In this document: in pieces, positions 31,882-43,972 of the stretch | How the letters are laid out: the number at the start of each line of letters is the position of its first letter | Position numbering within the stretch: the first letter of the stretch is position 1 | Origin: Topomyia yanbarensis | Lineage: Eukaryota; Arthropoda; Insecta; Diptera; Culicidae | Assembly (NCBI RefSeq): GCF_030247195.1 | Contig: NC_080672.1 | Span: forward strand, 363,374,271-363,438,270 | Reading direction: 5' to 3' | Length of the DNA stretch: 64,000 nucleotides | Notes under the pieces: generated by a model | Seen by the model: only the letters and a program-made list of their open reading frames with translations | Told to the model about the DNA's origin: nothing | Databases searched by the model: none | Made by a program: the position numbers and the translations under genes

Positions 31882-33291
31882 CTCTACAATTGTTCAGTTG
31901 TAGCCAACATCGTGGCAGTGACGGCATTAGACTACATATATCAACACCTAAACGTAAACCCAATGTTGACCTGTGGGATTCCGACCATACGCCACAGAAT
32001 AATTCAGAAGGATGACGCGGACCACTCGCCGCCGCCGCCCCGGGTGAGGTTCCATTCGACTGATGACCGTAATTTGACTGGCGGCGGACTGCCTGTGTCG
32101 GGTTACATTTGCTTGCCTCACGCGACCTATACTGCAAGCATGAATTATTCACACGCATAGAACAACAACGGTAAAGCTGTACAAGAGCTTAGAATGTTCT
32201 AAAGCTGCCACGCAATCCATCGGATGTGATAGCTGTATGTGATTTTTATTTGGCTTTATGAAAAAAGGCAACCATACAAAATTAGACAGCATTATGTAAT
32301 TGATCAAAGTTTGTTTCATAAAAGAAAGTCAATGCGAAAACACAGTACGATCGTGCTTGAAACGATTTTAGTTAATTTGTTCTGTTTCATTCACTATCTA
32401 ATGTGCTAAGATACGGTTCTGAAATATACCAAGATATGAAATTATGTTTAATGTATCGAGATATGATGTTATATATCAAGGCCTTAAAAAATATAACAAC
32501 ACCTTTCTAATATTTTTTCGTATCACTTCGTTAGTTTCTGCCGTTTTCAAAATAAATTATCGGAATCACAATTTTCTTTTAAGGCCTTTCGTGAACAACT
32601 GATGCTCTACAATTTCAACGAAACAGTAGTAAATCTTGAAACTATTTTGGGATCCAAAATTTTGTTTGGGGCACAAACATCCGGAATAGGTGTATGTAAT
32701 AAGTTTCTTCCTTGAAATAATGACCATGGCAGGGTTAAAATCAACACGATTCTCACGTTTGTAGCAGGCCATATAGCACACCAAATTGTGCTTTATCAAT
32801 CAGGCCATAGAAAATCGCTATCGCCCATTTGTTTTCCTCGCGTTTTCTTCCTTCCGAGTACTGCGGTGATAAGATAAATTTCTAACTTCACTAAACATTA
32901 CCATTCGATCGAGGTGATAATTTGCGATAAATTTAATGCACTGTCAACAATGTCATTAATGCGATTCATGGGGCTATTACGGCGCTGATAAGAAAAAAAA
33001 CCTCAGTGGAACGTGCCTTCACTTGCACCTTCCGTGGCTCCTAGCTTAGAGGCAGGTTGGTGAAGTAAGCCGTGTTTGCAAAAAAAAAACACATTTCAGT
33101 TCATTGCTGACACGTACCACATTCGCAGATTTACTGTTGGAAAATCCTGCATGAGAAATGAGAATCATAATGTGATGTAATCTATCTGCATTAGGAAGCC
33201 TTAATTCAAATCCATTTGATACAGTAGATTTTTTCCCCTTTACATTTTTCTACGATCAGGCTGTTTAGCTTTAAGAAATAGTTCCGCTGGA
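31882..33291. other. Intergenic DNA, no gene recognised
   Basis: An 82-codon frame (31912-32160, plus) shows no family resemblance. The rest is AT-rich. Confidence 0.35.
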
Positions 33292-33470
33292 CGTGATCCC
33301 AGTTAAACTCATTCCGGAACTGGTTCGGATTTCTGAATGGAATCAGTATGGATTACAACTCAAATGCAACAACCGATTCCGACTAAATCGGTTTCAGAAT
33401 CGTTGTTGCATTTGAGTTGGAATCCATACTGACTCCATTCAGGATTCCGAATCAAATTCCTAATGGTTTG
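33292..33470. mobile_element. Hairpin MITE
   Basis: Arms of about 57 bases, near-perfect, at 33323-33380 and 33396-33451 (block ggaatcagtatggatt and its complement), with weaker pairing outward to about 33292 and 33470. The loop is about 16 bases. Confidence 0.75.
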
Positions 33471-34881
33471 ATCGGGATGGTGTGCGGTTTAGATCGAATG
33501 AAAATGTTATCGGTTTAAATAGCATTCGCTTGTTGTTTGTAAACTTCAGTAACATTGAAACATTGAAAAGCAGTTTTGCTCTTTGTTTCACCAGTTTTGC
33601 TTACAAAAACTAGTAGGGCTAATAACTGGGACTATTAGAATTTATTTGAATACTAACAATTATTATTAGACTTGTTCCAGTACACGCTTCTTGCTTCCAG
33701 TTTGCTTCCAGTTGCTCCGAAACAAAAGAAAAATCTTCGGTTTAGTCCGGTTTTGCTTTTAGAAGAACAGTTGCGAATGCAGGAATAATTTCTGGATTAA
33801 ATATTCGTGTATCAGTTAAAAGTTTGTTCTTTAGACAGAGCATAGAAGCACTGTTCTTAAGGGAAATAAGTGTACACGGAAAAAAGTATTCCCACATTCG
33901 TAAAAAATTTGGCATTAATTAAGGAACAATCATGTTTTTACATTACGAAAACAAAATGATGATTCTTGATTTATTCATAGATTTAGGAACATTCGTTGCA
34001 GTCCGACTAGACGACGGGAACTCGTGTATGATGCAGTACTCCTTAATCACTATCTGATTTTAGTGGTTGTGAATAACGCGTTTACATAGTCAGAATTGCC
34101 TAATTTATTTTCCCTGTGAACCGTTTCACAAAATTTGCAATATTATTCTTTGATCGATTCCAGCTTCGTGATCTGATTCCTGACTCATAATATTTACATC
34201 AAAATTTACCATTCCTGTTAGGAAAAATTTCCAACATAATAATTTAAATAGATTATGTTGCGTTTAGTTATACGTTTCAAATATCATGATATTGTTCATA
34301 TACAGATCCAATTTTATCAGTCCCCGATTTGATCTACTACCGATTTTGTCAACCCAAATTTCCAGTTCATCTTAGTCAGAGCCGTCAATATGGTGCACCC
34401 AATCAAACAATAGAATGATAAAAAGCTGTAAATATTAGTCCGCCACAGATTTTTTTTCCATTACCATTCGCATTGAGTCGTTTGGAGCGTTCGGAGCATC
34501 GTCTCAAAGGGCTGTACAATATCGAGAAGGAAATATTTGTAAGCTGTACACGGTTGGTGGATTACGCTTGAATCAGTTTGTGTCGTTACGTGCTACTCAG
34601 AGGCTATTATTTTCATTTTCTATGGCTGGAAAACAGCATACACATTTTAAAACCCCCGATCAAAGCTCGTTGGTTCCGATTGGTTCCTGCTAATTTCATG
34701 CAACGAAGCGCAAATCTTGAACAAAACGAATTGTGATTTTAGTCGAATGCTGCTAGTTCATCTTGTCGGATGCCCGGAGACTGCATAACAATACCGAGAG
34801 AGAAGGCGATTATTAAGATGGGGCCGCCTCCGTGGACTGACTGCGCTAGTTAGTTTGTGCAGCTTTGAGCTAGTAACGGGG
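33471..34881. other. AT-rich DNA; parts resemble other repeats here
   Basis: 34303-34370 resembles the left end of the MITE at 29828, and 34375-34500 weakly resembles 58680-58800. No gene. Confidence 0.35.
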
Positions 34882-35731
34882 CACGGTGTTCCTAAAACCG
34901 TTATTAACTAAATAAATGACCATAAATTTGGCATACGGCATTCGATAGATACAGTATCCAAGCATCTTCTCAGTGAATTTCAAAATGATCCATCGATGGA
35001 TTCGAGAGATATGGCGATTTGAAGTTTTATGATACGTTTCATAAGGCTACCCACGGGTTTGGTCCAACCTCTATAAACAAAAAAAATATTTGTCTACTTA
35101 TTTAGTACATGGCATTCGAAAGATATAGTAATCAAGTATATCCCTTGCAAGTTTGAAAATATTTCATTGACGGAATCGAAAGTTATAACGTTTTGGATGT
35201 GGTATGCGGTCATAGATGGGTTTTCTACCAGACTTCAAGCGTGAATCCATGTTTGTCCATTGACTATTTAGATCGATTATACGTGTCGCGGTTTTTAAAG
35301 GAAAAACGTACCATTTAATTACATAAATGTAATGAACAAAAGGTGTTATTTATACGATGCACTGAACAAATATGAAAATAGGGTTGTTTAACAAACGTTA
35401 AATCTAATGTGTAAATTTAAAAAAAAAATAATAAAAGTTGGAATGTTTACTTCAAAAGGCCATATCTCAATGGTTTGTTGACCGATTCTTATTATTTTTT
35501 CATTATTGAACAGGGAGACGTTTCATCGTTAATTTTCATTAAGAAGAATACAAAATAGAGTTGTCTACATAAATAAATAGACAATATAATTGGTCTCAAC
35601 TATATGTATTATAATTATTTAGTGATTATTTTTGTATTAAAAATAGCGGCCTATAAATTTTTATATACTAGTTGATTGCAATTGCTGTTTACTACAAATT
35701 AAGGATATATGAAATGTTAAAACTAACACAG

Positions 35732-35969
35732 TCGTGATTCGCTGGTCGCTCAATTTTTAACAGGAGCCGCTTTTTAGTTGGACCTCCGCTAGTTGGTCCA
35801 TTGTCGACATCTGAATGTCAAATTCTCATGTTAAATTCAATTCGACAATAAAACTGACAATAGTTAGAGATATGAGCAGATGAACTTGTACTAATAACAT
35901 CCCCTTTGATCCCCCTACTAATAACATCCCCCAGTTTTAACATCTGTCAACCCAACCAGCGAATCACGA
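35732..35969. mobile_element. Small MITE in the loop of the inverted-repeat element
   Basis: Ends tcgtgattcgctggt and its complement accagcgaatcacga; 238 bp; no frame. Confidence 0.65.
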
Positions 35970-36835
35970 TTGTACAAAATTTCCAACAAAAACCGTATCA
36001 TAACATAAATTGATCTGAATCAGCAAATACCTTCATATTTTTGAATATATGTATTGAATTTATGATTTTATTTTCCATGATTTATAGTTTGCGTTCGTTG
36101 CATTCAACTAATGTATAGAAATTGATAGGTCGTCGTTTTGAATATAAAGATATTTACTAAATAGTGATAATACATATAGTTGAGGATAATTAAGTTGTCT
36201 ATTGCTTGAAGTAGCCAACTCTTTTTTATATTTTTCTTGATGAAAATTAACGATGAAACGTCTACCTGTTCAATAATGAAAAAATAATTAGAATCAGTCA
36301 ACATACCATTGAGATATGGCCTTTTGAAGTAAACATTCCAACTTTCACCAATTTTTTTAAATTATACATTATATTTAACCTTTGGTAGACAACCCTATTT
36401 TCATATTTTATCAGTGCACCATATTAATAACACCATTTGTACATTATATTTATATAATAAAATGGTAAGGGTTTCCTTTAAAAATCGCGACTCGTATAAA
36501 CGATCTAAATAGTCAATGGACAAACATGGATTCACGCTTGAAGTCTGGTAGAAAACCCATCTATGACCGCATACCACATCCAAAACGTTATAACTTTCGA
36601 TTCCGTCAATGAAATATTTTCAAACTTGCAAGGGATATACTTGATTACTATATCTTTCGAATGCCATGTACTAAATAAGTAGACAAATATTTTTTTGTTT
36701 ATAGAGGTTGGACCAAACCCGTGGGTGTTTGCTGGTAGCCTTATGAAACGTATCATAAAACTTCAAATCGCCATATCTCTCGAATCCATCGATGGATCAT
36801 TTTGAAATTCACTGAGAAGATGCTTGGATACTGTA

Positions 36836-38298
36836 GGGGAACTGTGGGTAAGATGGACATGTGGGGTAAGACGGACACATGGTTATTTTAGAGATATAAC
36901 ATTAAAACTTCAATTGTATTGTATGTGTACCCTATTATTATGGATAGCCTTGAATTTTGAAACACTTAGTAGGCCTTGAATACTGCTAAACGTGCACAAT
37001 TTAAGCAAATATTGATAATCAGTAGTGCAGTTTCGTGTGGATGTAATTTTCGAATTTCCGATTTTAAGGTTTATCGAGGAAAAAATCAATTTTTTCGAGG
37101 ATTTTTTCCTTTATTTCGATAAAGTAACTTTTAAGTGACCTCTACGTGGAAAATAACAGGTAAGTTTATTTATGCGTGAATAAGTATAAACGTTTAAAAA
37201 ATATGTGTACTGGTGGGGCAAGACGGACAGTTTTGATTAATTCTATTGATTGAACTTTATATGAATGTCTCGCGTGTAGAAACGAAACTCTAGCAGTTAA
37301 ACGTGGAGAACCCTCCAGTAAGTTGAAGTCTCACATACAGTAGACTGCTGGATGTACGTTAATGTGACTGAGGCTAAATACGGAATTCCTAGAACCTGGA
37401 AAAGTTAGACGACTTAGTGCAGTTCCCATACTCTGGCTGTGTGTAATCGAGGAACTGATGTTACCAATCACGCATTCAATATATAACTTACCAGTTTTGT
37501 ATAAGTGATTGTGACTGATCGTTGGAACTGATTGTATAGCTTTCTGTATGACAACGACAAAAACAATATTATAGGGTTACTGTGCCCTAATTCATCTTAG
37601 CTCCTCTATTCATCCCACCCATTTGAACGCATTAGTTAGAGCAGTATCTGCTATCTCTATTCAACGCATTAGTTCAAATGGTAGGATGAATAAGCGAGCG
37701 TTGTACTCGACTTTTCATTTCGCTTAAACGCGAGTATTTTACATTTTCCAAGCCAGATTTTTTATTCATCTGCTTCTTAGAAACGAAGCAAAGATGTTGA
37801 TACCTATTTAAGCGCAATCCAATCACTGTAAGCCGAGTTATCAGAGAAATAGTGTGACATCGTGGCTAATGAGATGAATAAGGGCCCGTCTACCCTAAAA
37901 TGCATAATTTGCTTCAAGTCCAAATCGAACCCCAAAAGATTTTCTTTCGCCTCGAATTGAACGTATATACTAAGAAGAATCACAATCTATTCAAAACATC
38001 CGTTAGAAACTGTAAATTTTAATATTTTGTGTTGTGATTATCATTTCTGCAATATGTCCGTCTTACCCCCCACCATATGTCCGTTTCACCCGCAGTCTGG
38101 AAAGAGTGCAAATATTTCATCGTTTTCAAGTTCTTTAAAAAATATATATTTGTTGATTTTTGTAACATAATCCCTCTGGGCACTCGAAAGCCAACATATG
38201 GAGCTACAATATAGAGTATTACATGTTGACAAAAACATGCTCTTAATATGTTATATTTCAGTATATCCTTAATATGTCCGTCTTACCCCCAGTTCCCC
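36836..38298. mobile_element. 1.46-kb TIR element inserted at TA
   Basis: Ends ggggaactg(t/g)gggtaaga and continue ...gacggacat. TA flanks both ends (36834-36835 and 38299-38300). The undisturbed target is visible in the opposite arm near 34950, where the sequence reads straight through. No transposase frame; a further element is nested inside. Confidence 0.85.
37573..37898. mobile_element. MITE nested inside the TIR element
   Basis: Ends tagggttactgtgccctaa and, reverse-complemented, tagggtagacgggccctta, each followed by ttcatc. Imperfect termini, about 326 bp. Confidence 0.55.
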
Positions 38299-38369
38299 TA
38301 TCTGTCGAATGCCGTATGCCAAATTTATGGTCATTTTCTTTAGTTAATAACGGTTTTAGGAACACCGTG

Positions 38370-39600
38370 GGGGGCCAATTGGAACAAATATCGCCGACTC
38401 GGAGAATATTTTCTTAGGCAAACAAATTACACCTTGCCAGCGCTATCAACACATACACCAATTATGTCAGAATCGCATTAATGAACAACAGTTGACCCAT
38501 CAATACCAACGCCAATATCCCAGCAATCCATTAATCGTATAACAATGTAGAAAAAGACTCGTAAAGATGTCTACAAAGAGTCAAAATCGTTATGACAGTC
38601 GATTTTAGTCTGCAGAAATTGATGTGCAATCGCATATTACGAAAAACATGATTGGAATACGATTTTCCATTCGAAATCTCATTGATGTTCTAGTTAAATC
38701 GCTTTCGATCGGAGTTAGTCGTAGAGCACGGACAACTTATATTCATGTAGCTACCAATATTTAAATCATTACAAATCGTATTTTTGCTCCCATTTGATCG
38801 CATTTTACATCGATCAATGTCGGAATAACAACTTAATAAAGTCGTTGTGGTCGATTCTATGTGTGGGAATAGTCAGTGTGCAGCATAAACATATCGACGA
38901 CCTCGATATACATCATAATGACTTCAAAAAGGTAGACACGACTTAATATATCACTACATATAAGACAAACGATTTCGCGAATTTATTTACGACTTATCTC
39001 ATATCATTGAAATGAGATTTCTGCATATATGGCGAATGTTTATCGGAATAGAGTTTCTCTGCTTGAAGACTACATACGATTACGAAATATTATCACACCA
39101 ATAACTAAAATAGTTCCGAGTAATCAGTCCTGCTCTACAGTCGAAATGTCGTAAGTTCGAATCCGGTCTTAATATCAATGTGCCCATGGGATGGTTTGGT
39201 ATGTCGCTTCGTTTTGCTTCCCAGGCCCATTTTTAACGTATTTTTGTTATACTGGAGATTATTGATGTGACTTATAACTGTTTTTAACATTTGATTTTCT
39301 TTGCCGACGAATCAGAGTTATTCGTATGTAGCGTTCCGGAATCGTATACTAGTTATGGATATCGTACATAATCTGAGATTGTTTCGCATATCCAATCGTA
39401 AATACATTATCTAAAATCACTTTCATACTAGAAATTATGGCGCTTTATGTGTATATTGTTGTCAGAAATCATCAATTTTAATAGCTATGTACGTATATCG
39501 CATCCGGTTTGGTACGCATATGTCGATGTTGTGCGACTTTTTGGGTGGTATATAAACACGTATTATTCAGTTGCAACTTGGATATACCATCAAAAAAGCT
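38370..39600. other. AT-rich DNA, no gene recognised
   Basis: A gttcgaatccgg near 39154 looks like a tRNA B box, but no tRNA fold could be built around it. Confidence 0.35.
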
Positions 39601-39935
39601 GGCTGGGTACTAATGGGTTATATTTAATTGTGAGGCACCCTTTACGCTATATTTCTTCCAAAGGGGAAGAATTTGAGTTAAAACCGTTTAAAACCGAGTT
39701 AAAAAAGTTTCCTCCATTAAGGAGAAAATTTGGTAAACCACATTTGCGTGAAAGGGCACAAAAAATACAACTAAATTGGTTATGGAATTTGCGTTTCGAC
39801 TTCGTTTCATCAGAATCCGACACTAAGTTAGTGAAGGACTGGGCTAACACCGGAGAGCGACGGGTTTTTGACCCTAGTGAGAAATTTTGGTGTTTACCAA
39901 ATTTTCCTCCTTAGGGTGAAATATAGCATAGGGTT
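39601..39935 (+). repeat. Dispersed repeat, inverted copy at 43615-43785
   Basis: Shares blocks such as tccattaagg/tagaaaatt, ctaaattgg(t/c)tatggaatttgcgtttcga with the complement of 43615-43785. A 155-codon frame (39447-39914) runs through it but resembles no protein family and is probably chance. Confidence 0.6.
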
Positions 39936-40686
39936 GAACAAAGCCTTAAATGTTATCAAATCAGGCTGAAAATCACAAATTCTGCTAATTTTAAAGTGCT
40001 GAGTCCATTTTTAATGGTCAAAGTTATAAAAAATAAATTATTTTTTCCAAGCCGTATTATCCACCCTTTCTTATCATTAATATCCCATTTTTGTGATAGA
40101 TTTTCTTGTATTTATAGGTATAGGGGTATAGGGGGTTGGTTTACTTTAAATTTTCGAATTATTTTGCATTAAACACCTTACGCCTGCATAACTGTAACAA
40201 AAAATTAAAATCTCTTTTAACCACTTGGTGCAGCGAGGCGCAGAACGAGACCTTGACATTCGAAAAGTAGAGTAGAATGGGGTCAAATAGGTATGGGGGT
40301 ATAATAGGTATAGGGAATTATCTTTACTTGCCTGAATTAAATACACGGTAGAGAACGTCGTTGACGACTGTCATTTCGGCTGTTAGTGTGGATCAGCTGT
40401 ATTAGTTACTGCCTCGTTTATGTTTTCGTGTGTTGCTCTGCGGAAACGCATTATCTTTTGTCCTCAGTACAGTACATTTAATCAATGTAAAAAAATGCCA
40501 CGAGAGTTTTTTCTTGCGTAAAAATTAATGCTGAACACGAGCTTTGTGTTGGTTTTTTGATATTTTTGTTTTTGAAAAAATATGGACATCAACATGAAAC
40601 ATACGCTTGGGGACACTATAAGTCACCACTATAATGTAAATTGGAATTATTTTGACAGGAAAATTATGCGCAATTTCGTGCGAAAA
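39936..40686. other. AT-rich DNA, no gene recognised
   Basis: Repeated short phrases of the type ataggtatagggg near 40110-40320; otherwise nothing. Confidence 0.35.
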
Positions 40687-41075
40687 ATGCCAAGACCATG
40701 AAGTGAAGAGGACATAAAGAACGCAATTGCATCTGTTCAAGATGGCACCAGTATTCGATCAGCCTCTAAGAAATTCAAGGTTTCGTTCGAAACATTAGTT
40801 GCTCGTTTGAAAGGAAAAGTCTGATCATCAACGCGTCAGATATTTCGCGTGAGTTAACAATATAATAACTTAAGGTGTTGTTGAAGTAGATAATCGAAAA
40901 AACTTGAGGGAAAAAGAGAAGGGAAAGGCATCCAAAAAATGCTCCGAAGCGCAAACATGATCGTCGGACAGATAATCAACCACGTGAGCCGTAACGCACA
41001 ACTTCAATTCCACACTCTGGCGACGACTAGGACACTGAAGAAGTTATTCGCAAGTACAAAGTCAGACACAGCTTC
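40687..41075 (+). pseudogene. Relic of a psq/pogo-type DNA-binding transposase
   Basis: From ATG at 40687 the frame reads MPRP, stop, then SEEDIKNAIASVQDGTSIRS and SASKKFKVSFETLVARLKGK. This is the helix-turn-helix psq domain found at the N-terminus of pogo/Tigger-type transposases and host proteins derived from them. An in-frame TGA at residue 5 and a stop after about 45 residues break it. Downstream (40910-41075) a Lys-rich then acidic stretch resembles the C-terminal tail of such proteins, also with stops. The catalytic DDE core is absent. Either an internally deleted element or an old relic. Confidence 0.6.
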
Positions 41076-41250
41076 TGAAAAATATGTTTTTTCAACATTT
41101 CTTTCCACGGTTTCGTGATTTTTCACATCATTTACCACTTCCTGAATGACTTCAATGGAATAATGTAATTTTTAAATAATCTGCAGTATTTATACTCTTC
41201 AAATAAAAGTTGAACCGCTGACTTTCTAGGGGTGTACATTGTTTTATTTA

Positions 41251-42796
41251 ACCCCAGAACGTTGCACTGGGGTACAAATGTACCCCCCGCCTTCTTTGGA
41301 GCCGTGTGAAGACGAGAATTCGGCATTTATCGACCCATGGCCCTAACCATAATTCAATTTAGAGTTCCTAGTAAGAGTAGGAAAAGGTGGTATAGCCAGT
41401 TTTTTTATAGCCTTCGTGGAAGCAGGTATCAAAGTTGTCGTGGGGTACATTTGTAACCCTTTGTACGGTTGCCGTTAGTGTTTCGTAAGGTTTCGCGCTG
41501 CCAGTGGAAATGTGACTCATGACTATACCAGCAAGCATAATTTTTGCACAGTAACTGCTGTAACAGTAACGTTGCGTGTTACCAATGTATTACTGGTAAG
41601 AAATATTTTCATTTCAATTTCCATCCTATTTCGTGGTATTTTCCAAACCCCGATTTTTAAACTTTCACTCTTGCAAATAATTGCACTTTTTCGAAAATAT
41701 CTAAATTCCATTTTCTACCGTTTCTAGACCATTCTTTCAACTTTTAGAATCATTTGATTTTTTTTTCAAATCGATTGAAAATTCGCCAATTTATAGAAAT
41801 GTTTGTAAAAAAGGCAAAACGGCGATTTTTTTACTTTTTTTTATTCAAGCTAATTTATGTATCATTGATTAAATAAATTCCCTACTTTCACTTACACAGC
41901 TCGTCGCTGTTGTGCTATCTTATGACAAACGCCATTTTGGGGTAAACTGAGTTAGATATGCCACATTACTCATCTAACGAATCTCTATAAGATGGCGCTT
42001 CCAGAATTTTGAAATTTTGCTTGGTTACTGAAATATAGCGAGAAAAGTGATTAGAAATTGTGAGTTTTTTGCATCAAATCATTATGTCTTGGGATTGGTT
42101 CAAGTTATGAAGTTTTAGTTGCTTTTATGTGTAAAAATGTCGTAGGAACACAATGGCATAATAATTTTCAAAAGAATAATACATGTATTGGGAGAAAAAC
42201 GCAGTTTTAGCTTTAAACTGGTAATATAACATATTTGGCAACACTGTAACCAAAAATAACTATTTTTTCTAGATTCCCTGACTCATTTCCTTCAAAATGC
42301 ATCCAACCGATTGTTTACAGACCAAATTAAACCAAAGATATGAATAAAAGTTCCTAATTGGTGATTTTTTCCTATGGAAAATTCTCCATGCACGATTATG
42401 ACACGTCATACAATTTTTTTCATCAATACACACCTATGACACGTGTGAGTGCGACTTTTGTTTACATTTTTAGTGAAAACTCGCAACATAGTCAACCGAT
42501 CTTCGTAATATTTGAGAGATTAATACAGAATAGGTAGAAGCATCAATTGTCTTCTCTGATTTGTTTCTACCATTTATAAGTTTCATGATATTCAATCTCA
42601 AACTTTAAAAATCGTTTTTCTCGAAATGTGCAAAATAGCGCTTGTCATAAGATAGTACAACAGCGACGAGCTGTTTTCGTAGATAAAAAACGACATATCC
42701 TTCTTGTATTATACATTTCTTTTGTTTGCATGTTTACCTGCGAAAATTGCAATAAAACGCGTGGGGTACGTTTGTACCCCAGTGCAACGTTTTAGG
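41251..42796. mobile_element. 1.5-kb TIR element with a nested element
   Basis: Ends contain acgttgcactggggtac followed by aaa(t/c)gtacccc, in inverted orientation at about 41253 and 42796. No transposase seen. Confidence 0.65.
41896..42674. mobile_element. Nested 780-bp TIR element
   Basis: Inverted ends acagctcgtcgctgtt, then gt(g/a)ctatcttatgaca, about 45 bases each. No clear target duplication and no frame. Confidence 0.65.
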
Positions 42797-43502
42797 ATGG
42801 AAAACGTGCACTTGCGTTCTCGGGTTAACCTCGAATATAGTGACCAATCGTACCCCCGTACTTTAAAAACATCGAACAAAAGTATCTTGGATTTAGCTTG
42901 AAAAATAGTAATAAAATCATTATGGCCAAAACGTTGCCAGATGTATAACCTGTCCAACGAATGCTTGTATGTCAAATTCAGTGCAAAAATAGCATCGCGC
43001 AAGTTCGCCAAAAAAACTGATCTACTTAACCCAGCTCTACTCTAGAGATAATTTCCCATAGAATGTATAATATTTGATCGCTTCGAACTGTTTCGCCTGA
43101 TTGTACAGACCACATTGGTGAAAAAAATATTTTTGATCAGTCCACCTTAGATAAACAGAAAGGGCGAGTATACTACAATCGTAAACCAAGTTCTTTCATT
43201 TCCCTACGAAACGAAACTATTTGTGCTAAAATCGGATCAAAATCAAAAGAGCAAAATGCATTTAAAGTGAACATAGAAATTGTAGTTTTCAAAATGAAAA
43301 TCATTAAATATCCTAACATAGTTACGTTTAAACTACTGTTAAAAATCGTCGTCATTGATCATAGAATTTAAAAATATATGAGCAGCTTGGAAAAAAACAT
43401 AAAATATCATTAATTAAAACATAACTGTTTGAGGTTTTATCCGGCCTCCGGCCACTGTGCATCGGATTGACGCTAGCCCCCAACAGAAAACAGACACTAC
43501 TT
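42797..43502. other. AT-rich DNA, no gene
   Basis: A 100-codon minus frame (42709-43011) crosses the end of the TIR element and resembles nothing. Confidence 0.35.
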
Positions 43503-43599
43503 CCCAAGTAACAATTGAAGTTTTATAGCACGCTACAAGTGCAATCTAAGTTTTATGAGTGGCTATAAAACTACGATAAAATCCCAATTGTTGCTAGGG
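43503..43599. mobile_element. 97-bp palindromic MITE
   Basis: Begins cccaagtaacaattg and ends caattgttgctaggg; the interior is also partly self-complementary (agttttat.../...ataaaa). Confidence 0.65.
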
Positions 43600-43614
43600 T
43601 TGTGTTCCTACGTT

Positions 43615-43785
43615 GGCGCCGGATTCTGGTGAGCCGAAATCGAAACGCAAATTCCATAGCCAATTTAGTTATAGGTTTTGTGTCCTTTCGCACAAATGTG
43701 ATTTTCCCAATTTTCTACTTAATGGAGGAAAATTAGTTTTTTATCCAAATTTTTCTCCTTTGGGAAAAATATAGCATAATTCTTC
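43615..43785 (-). repeat. Inverted copy of the 39601-39935 repeat
   Basis: See that entry for the shared blocks. Confidence 0.55.
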
Positions 43786-43972
43786 AAGGTGTATACCGGA
43801 TAATAAAATGTGAAACCGATTCGGACTTTGAACGGATTCTGGAAAATCTTTGTTATTGGATACAGGAAATTGTTTCCGAACTACCATCGCGCGGTCACAG
43901 GTCATTGGTTATCGGTCAAGAATGGTGGCAAATCACAGCTTCGCATTGCACAGTGGCTCAAAACAGCGTTGG

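Larger units (their letters stand above)
34882..38369. mobile_element. Long inverted-repeat element hosting nested insertions
   Basis: Left arm about 34882-35635. Right arm 36130-36835 plus 38299-38369, interrupted by another element. Paired blocks include cacggtgttcctaaaaccg / its complement at the two outer ends and catcgatggattcgagagat, gggttttctaccagacttc and ccatatctcaatgg within. The apparent loop holds a separate MITE. No coding capacity. Confidence 0.8.

Noticed and set aside
31912..32160. 82-codon frame after the RTE-like element as an exon
   Set aside because: No splice-supported context and no similarity recognised.
39100..39180. tRNA gene suggested by gttcgaatccgg
   Set aside because: Only a B-box-like T arm; no acceptor stem, D arm or anticodon arm can be paired around it. 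At most a tRNA-derived SINE fragment.
39447..39914. 155-codon plus-strand frame as a gene
   Set aside because: No family resemblance, and much of it lies in a dispersed repeat whose other copy (43615-43785) has no matching frame.
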